A stretch of DNA of 15,621 nt from an uncultured Halieaceae bacterium. Lineage in GTDB: Bacteria; Pseudomonadota; Gammaproteobacteria; Pseudomonadales; Halieaceae. Below the pieces are notes generated by a model, which worked only from the letters and a program-made list of their open reading frames with translations, searched no databases and had not been told where the DNA came from. Where the stretch lies: contig CAJXZI010000021.1 in assembly GCA_913063005.1 (NCBI GenBank), positions 1 to 15,621 of the forward strand, given 5' to 3'. Positions 14,310-15,621 of this stretch are shown here, piece after piece (positions within the stretch are counted from its first letter, which is position 1; every line of letters begins with the position of its first letter). A program made the position numbers and the translations under genes.

Positions 14310-15311
14310 ATGAGTGAAAAAGTCGAGTCACATTTGATTCCAGCGGTTAATGTGCCTAGCGGGGAGAAGTTTGTCACTGCCTCAGGGATCCACGCGATTA
14401 AAGACGGTATAAAGTCTTCCAAGGAAGACTCTCGACGGCTTAAAAAGCCTGATTTTCTGCGTATGCGCGTGCGTCACTCACCTAAGTACGAGTCGGTAAA
14501 AGATATTGTCAAGCAGCATCGGCTAGCCACAGTGTGTGAAGAGGCCAAATGCCCCAATATTAGTGAATGTTGGAGCGCTGGAACCGCCACCATTATGTTG
14601 ATGGGCGATGTCTGTACCCGCGCCTGCCGCTTCTGCTCGGTGAACACGGGCAACCCCAAGGGTTGGCTGGATGCTGAAGAACCCGAGAACACAGCAAAAG
14701 CGGTTCAGCTGATGGGTCTATCATATGTGGTTTTGACATCTGTTAATCGTGATGATTTACCCGATGGTGGCGCTGGACATTACGCCGAGACAATAAGAGA
14801 GGTTAAACGTCTAAACCCGGATACTGGTGTGGAAGCGCTGACGCCTGACTTTTTAGGGCTCGAGGCTGCAATCGATACGCTGCTTGCTTCAGGGCTCGAC
14901 GTGTTTGCTCAAAACGTAGAGACGGTGAAGCGTCTCACTTATCCTGTTCGAGATCCGCGAGCGGGGTATCAGCAAACTATGGATGTTCTCAAATACGCAG
15001 CTGAGACGTCCGATGTTATAACTAAAACATCCTTGATGCTTGGCCTCGGCGAGACGGATGACGAACTCCTCGAGTGCATGGACGACTTAAGGAATGCCTC
15101 TGTCGATGTCCTCACTCTCGGGCAGTATCTCCAGCCAACAAAAAATCATCTACCAGTAGAACGTTTTGTGACGCCAGATGAATTCGAGCGCTATCGTGAA
15201 TGGGGCTTGGAGAAGGGGTTTCAAGAGGTTGTTTCGGGTGTATTTGTGAGATCGAGTTACCGAGCTGAACGCGTTTTAGAGTTTAATAACGTAGGTCTTG
15301 AGTCTCCCTAG
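14310..15311 (+). CDS. lipA: Lipoyl synthase (radical SAM, two 4Fe-4S clusters)
   Basis: LipA inserts two sulfurs into octanoyl groups on the E2 and H proteins of the 2-oxoacid dehydrogenase and glycine-cleavage systems. The 333-residue length is normal. The auxiliary cluster motif CX4CX5C is VCEEAKCPNISEC with Cys76, Cys81 and Cys87. The radical-SAM CX3CX2C motif is CTRACRFC with Cys102, Cys106 and Cys109. The C-terminal RSSYRAE (314-320) holds the conserved serine that caps the auxiliary cluster. Further hallmarks are VLTSVNRDDLPDGGAGHYAE (141-160), VFAQNVETV (188-196), SLMLGLGET (241-249) and TLGQYLQPTKNHLPV (269-283). The start is ATG 14310, with GGAG at 14296-14299. The N-terminal 45 residues are variable, as usual. 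lipB, often just upstream of lipA in gammaproteobacteria, is absent here; a phosphatase-like gene occupies that place. Confidence 0.98.
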   Translation: MSEKVESHLIPAVNVPSGEKFVTASGIHAIKDGIKSSKEDSRRLKKPDFLRMRVRHSPKYESVKDIVKQHRLATVCEEAKCPNISECWSAGTATIMLMGDVCTRACRFCSVNTGNPKGWLDAEEPENTAKAVQLMGLSYVVLTSVNRDDLPDGGAGHYAETIREVKRLNPDTGVEALTPDFLGLEAAIDTLLASGLDVFAQNVETVKRLTYPVRDPRAGYQQTMDVLKYAAETSDVITKTSLMLGLGETDDELLECMDDLRNASVDVLTLGQYLQPTKNHLPVERFVTPDEFERYREWGLEKGFQEVVSGVFVRSSYRAERVLEFNNVGLESP

Positions 15312-15322
15312 GGGTTGCGTAG

Positions 15323-15572
15323 ATGACGCGCAAGTTACTTTACATAACAGCTATCCAGCCCCAGGGGGATAAACCTGCGCTGACCGAGGCAGCTCGATCG
15401 ATCATCAGTATTCGTGCCTCCAATTTTGGGATTTCTCTTGCAGTGGAAGGCCCTCATCGACCGGTTCTTAAAAATGGGATCGGGATCGGCTGCCTAACTT
15501 GAAGAGGCTCGTGCTGTGAGACGTTATCGTCACCGTGACGGGCAGGCGCTCTCAAGACTCATTGTTCCCTGA
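15323..15572 (+). pseudogene. Probable remnant of a BLUF-domain (blue-light sensor) gene
   Basis: An ATG at 15323 with AGGGG (15310-15314) ahead opens a 59-codon frame that stops with TGA at 15500-15502. It reads MTRKLLYITAIQPQGDKPAL first. In the next frame (from 15498) the sequence continues as LEEARAVRRYRHRDGQALSR and then LIVP, stopping at 15570-15572. Joined, these resemble a BLUF domain: N-terminal LLYIT with the conserved Tyr (Tyr7), Asn34 and GI at 36-37 in SNFGIS, EGP (42-44), and a final RHRD...L...P block. Spacing from Tyr to Asn (27 residues) matches that of Slr1694. The segment that normally follows N-x-x-GITG and carries the conserved Gln is missing, and a frameshift precedes the last part. 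So I infer a decayed gene. The alternative is a real 59-residue protein of unknown function. It starts 11 bp after lipA. Confidence 0.45.
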
Positions 15573-15621
15573 TCAGCCACATGGCATCCCCCGTAATGGT
15601 GCGCGATTATGTGGAGTGGTC

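Noticed and set aside
15530..15621. Minus-strand open frame entering from the right edge
   Set aside because: Only about 30 codons are visible, it overlaps the BLUF-like remnant, and no family signature is seen.

Overview
The window looks like chromosomal DNA of an aerobic, probably marine gammaproteobacterium. The base composition is near 50-55% GC. LipA, GalM, ArgE and a Qor that reads almost residue for residue like the enterobacterial enzyme are all of gammaproteobacterial type. A crotonase tail, an exported amidohydrolase, two MFS carriers and a short CXXC protein ending in YGGTWK would suit the OM60/NOR5 (Halieaceae) group. That placement is inference from protein flavour, not a computed result.

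Layout. 1-411: 3' end of an enoyl-CoA hydratase/isomerase-family gene. 562-1056: five-helix membrane protein of unknown role. 1124-2104 (minus): aldose 1-epimerase, converging on the membrane protein gene and divergent from argE. 2216-4388: argE followed 25 bp later by a zeta-crystallin-type quinone oxidoreductase gene, probably one operon. 4389-4752: long leader or spacer with inverted repeats. 4753-5763: cupin-fold Fe(II)/2-oxoglutarate-oxygenase-like protein. 5871-6986 (minus): FSP1/NDH-2-like flavoprotein. 7143-7586: GNAT acetyltransferase. 7716-9404: exported metal-dependent amidohydrolase, converging on a YihN-like MFS carrier (9570-10928, minus). 10929-11336: 408-bp divergent spacer with a degenerate 14-bp repeat array and a strong hairpin, ahead of a spinster-type MFS carrier (11337-12659). 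12801-12944: 47-residue membrane microprotein. 13147-13323 (minus): 58-residue CXXC zinc-ribbon-like protein whose start region is duplicated upstream. 13511-13566: eight perfect copies of a 7-bp repeat. 13752-14246: CX4R phosphatase-like protein. 14310-15311: lipA. 15323-15572: what looks like the remains of a BLUF blue-light-sensor gene.

How the genes work together. Most of the window is ordinary metabolism: arginine biosynthesis (ArgE), sugar mutarotation (GalM), lipoylation (LipA), quinone/NAD(P)H redox (Qor and the FSP1-like protein). There is also a possible peptide or amide scavenging group (periplasmic amidohydrolase flanked by two transporters). I see no defence island, prophage, insertion sequence, CRISPR array, rRNA or tRNA. 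The unusual material is between genes: two tandem arrays of different kinds, several perfect dyads, a duplicated gene start, two small protein genes and one decayed gene. No convincing GC-hairpin-plus-T-run terminator was found anywhere.
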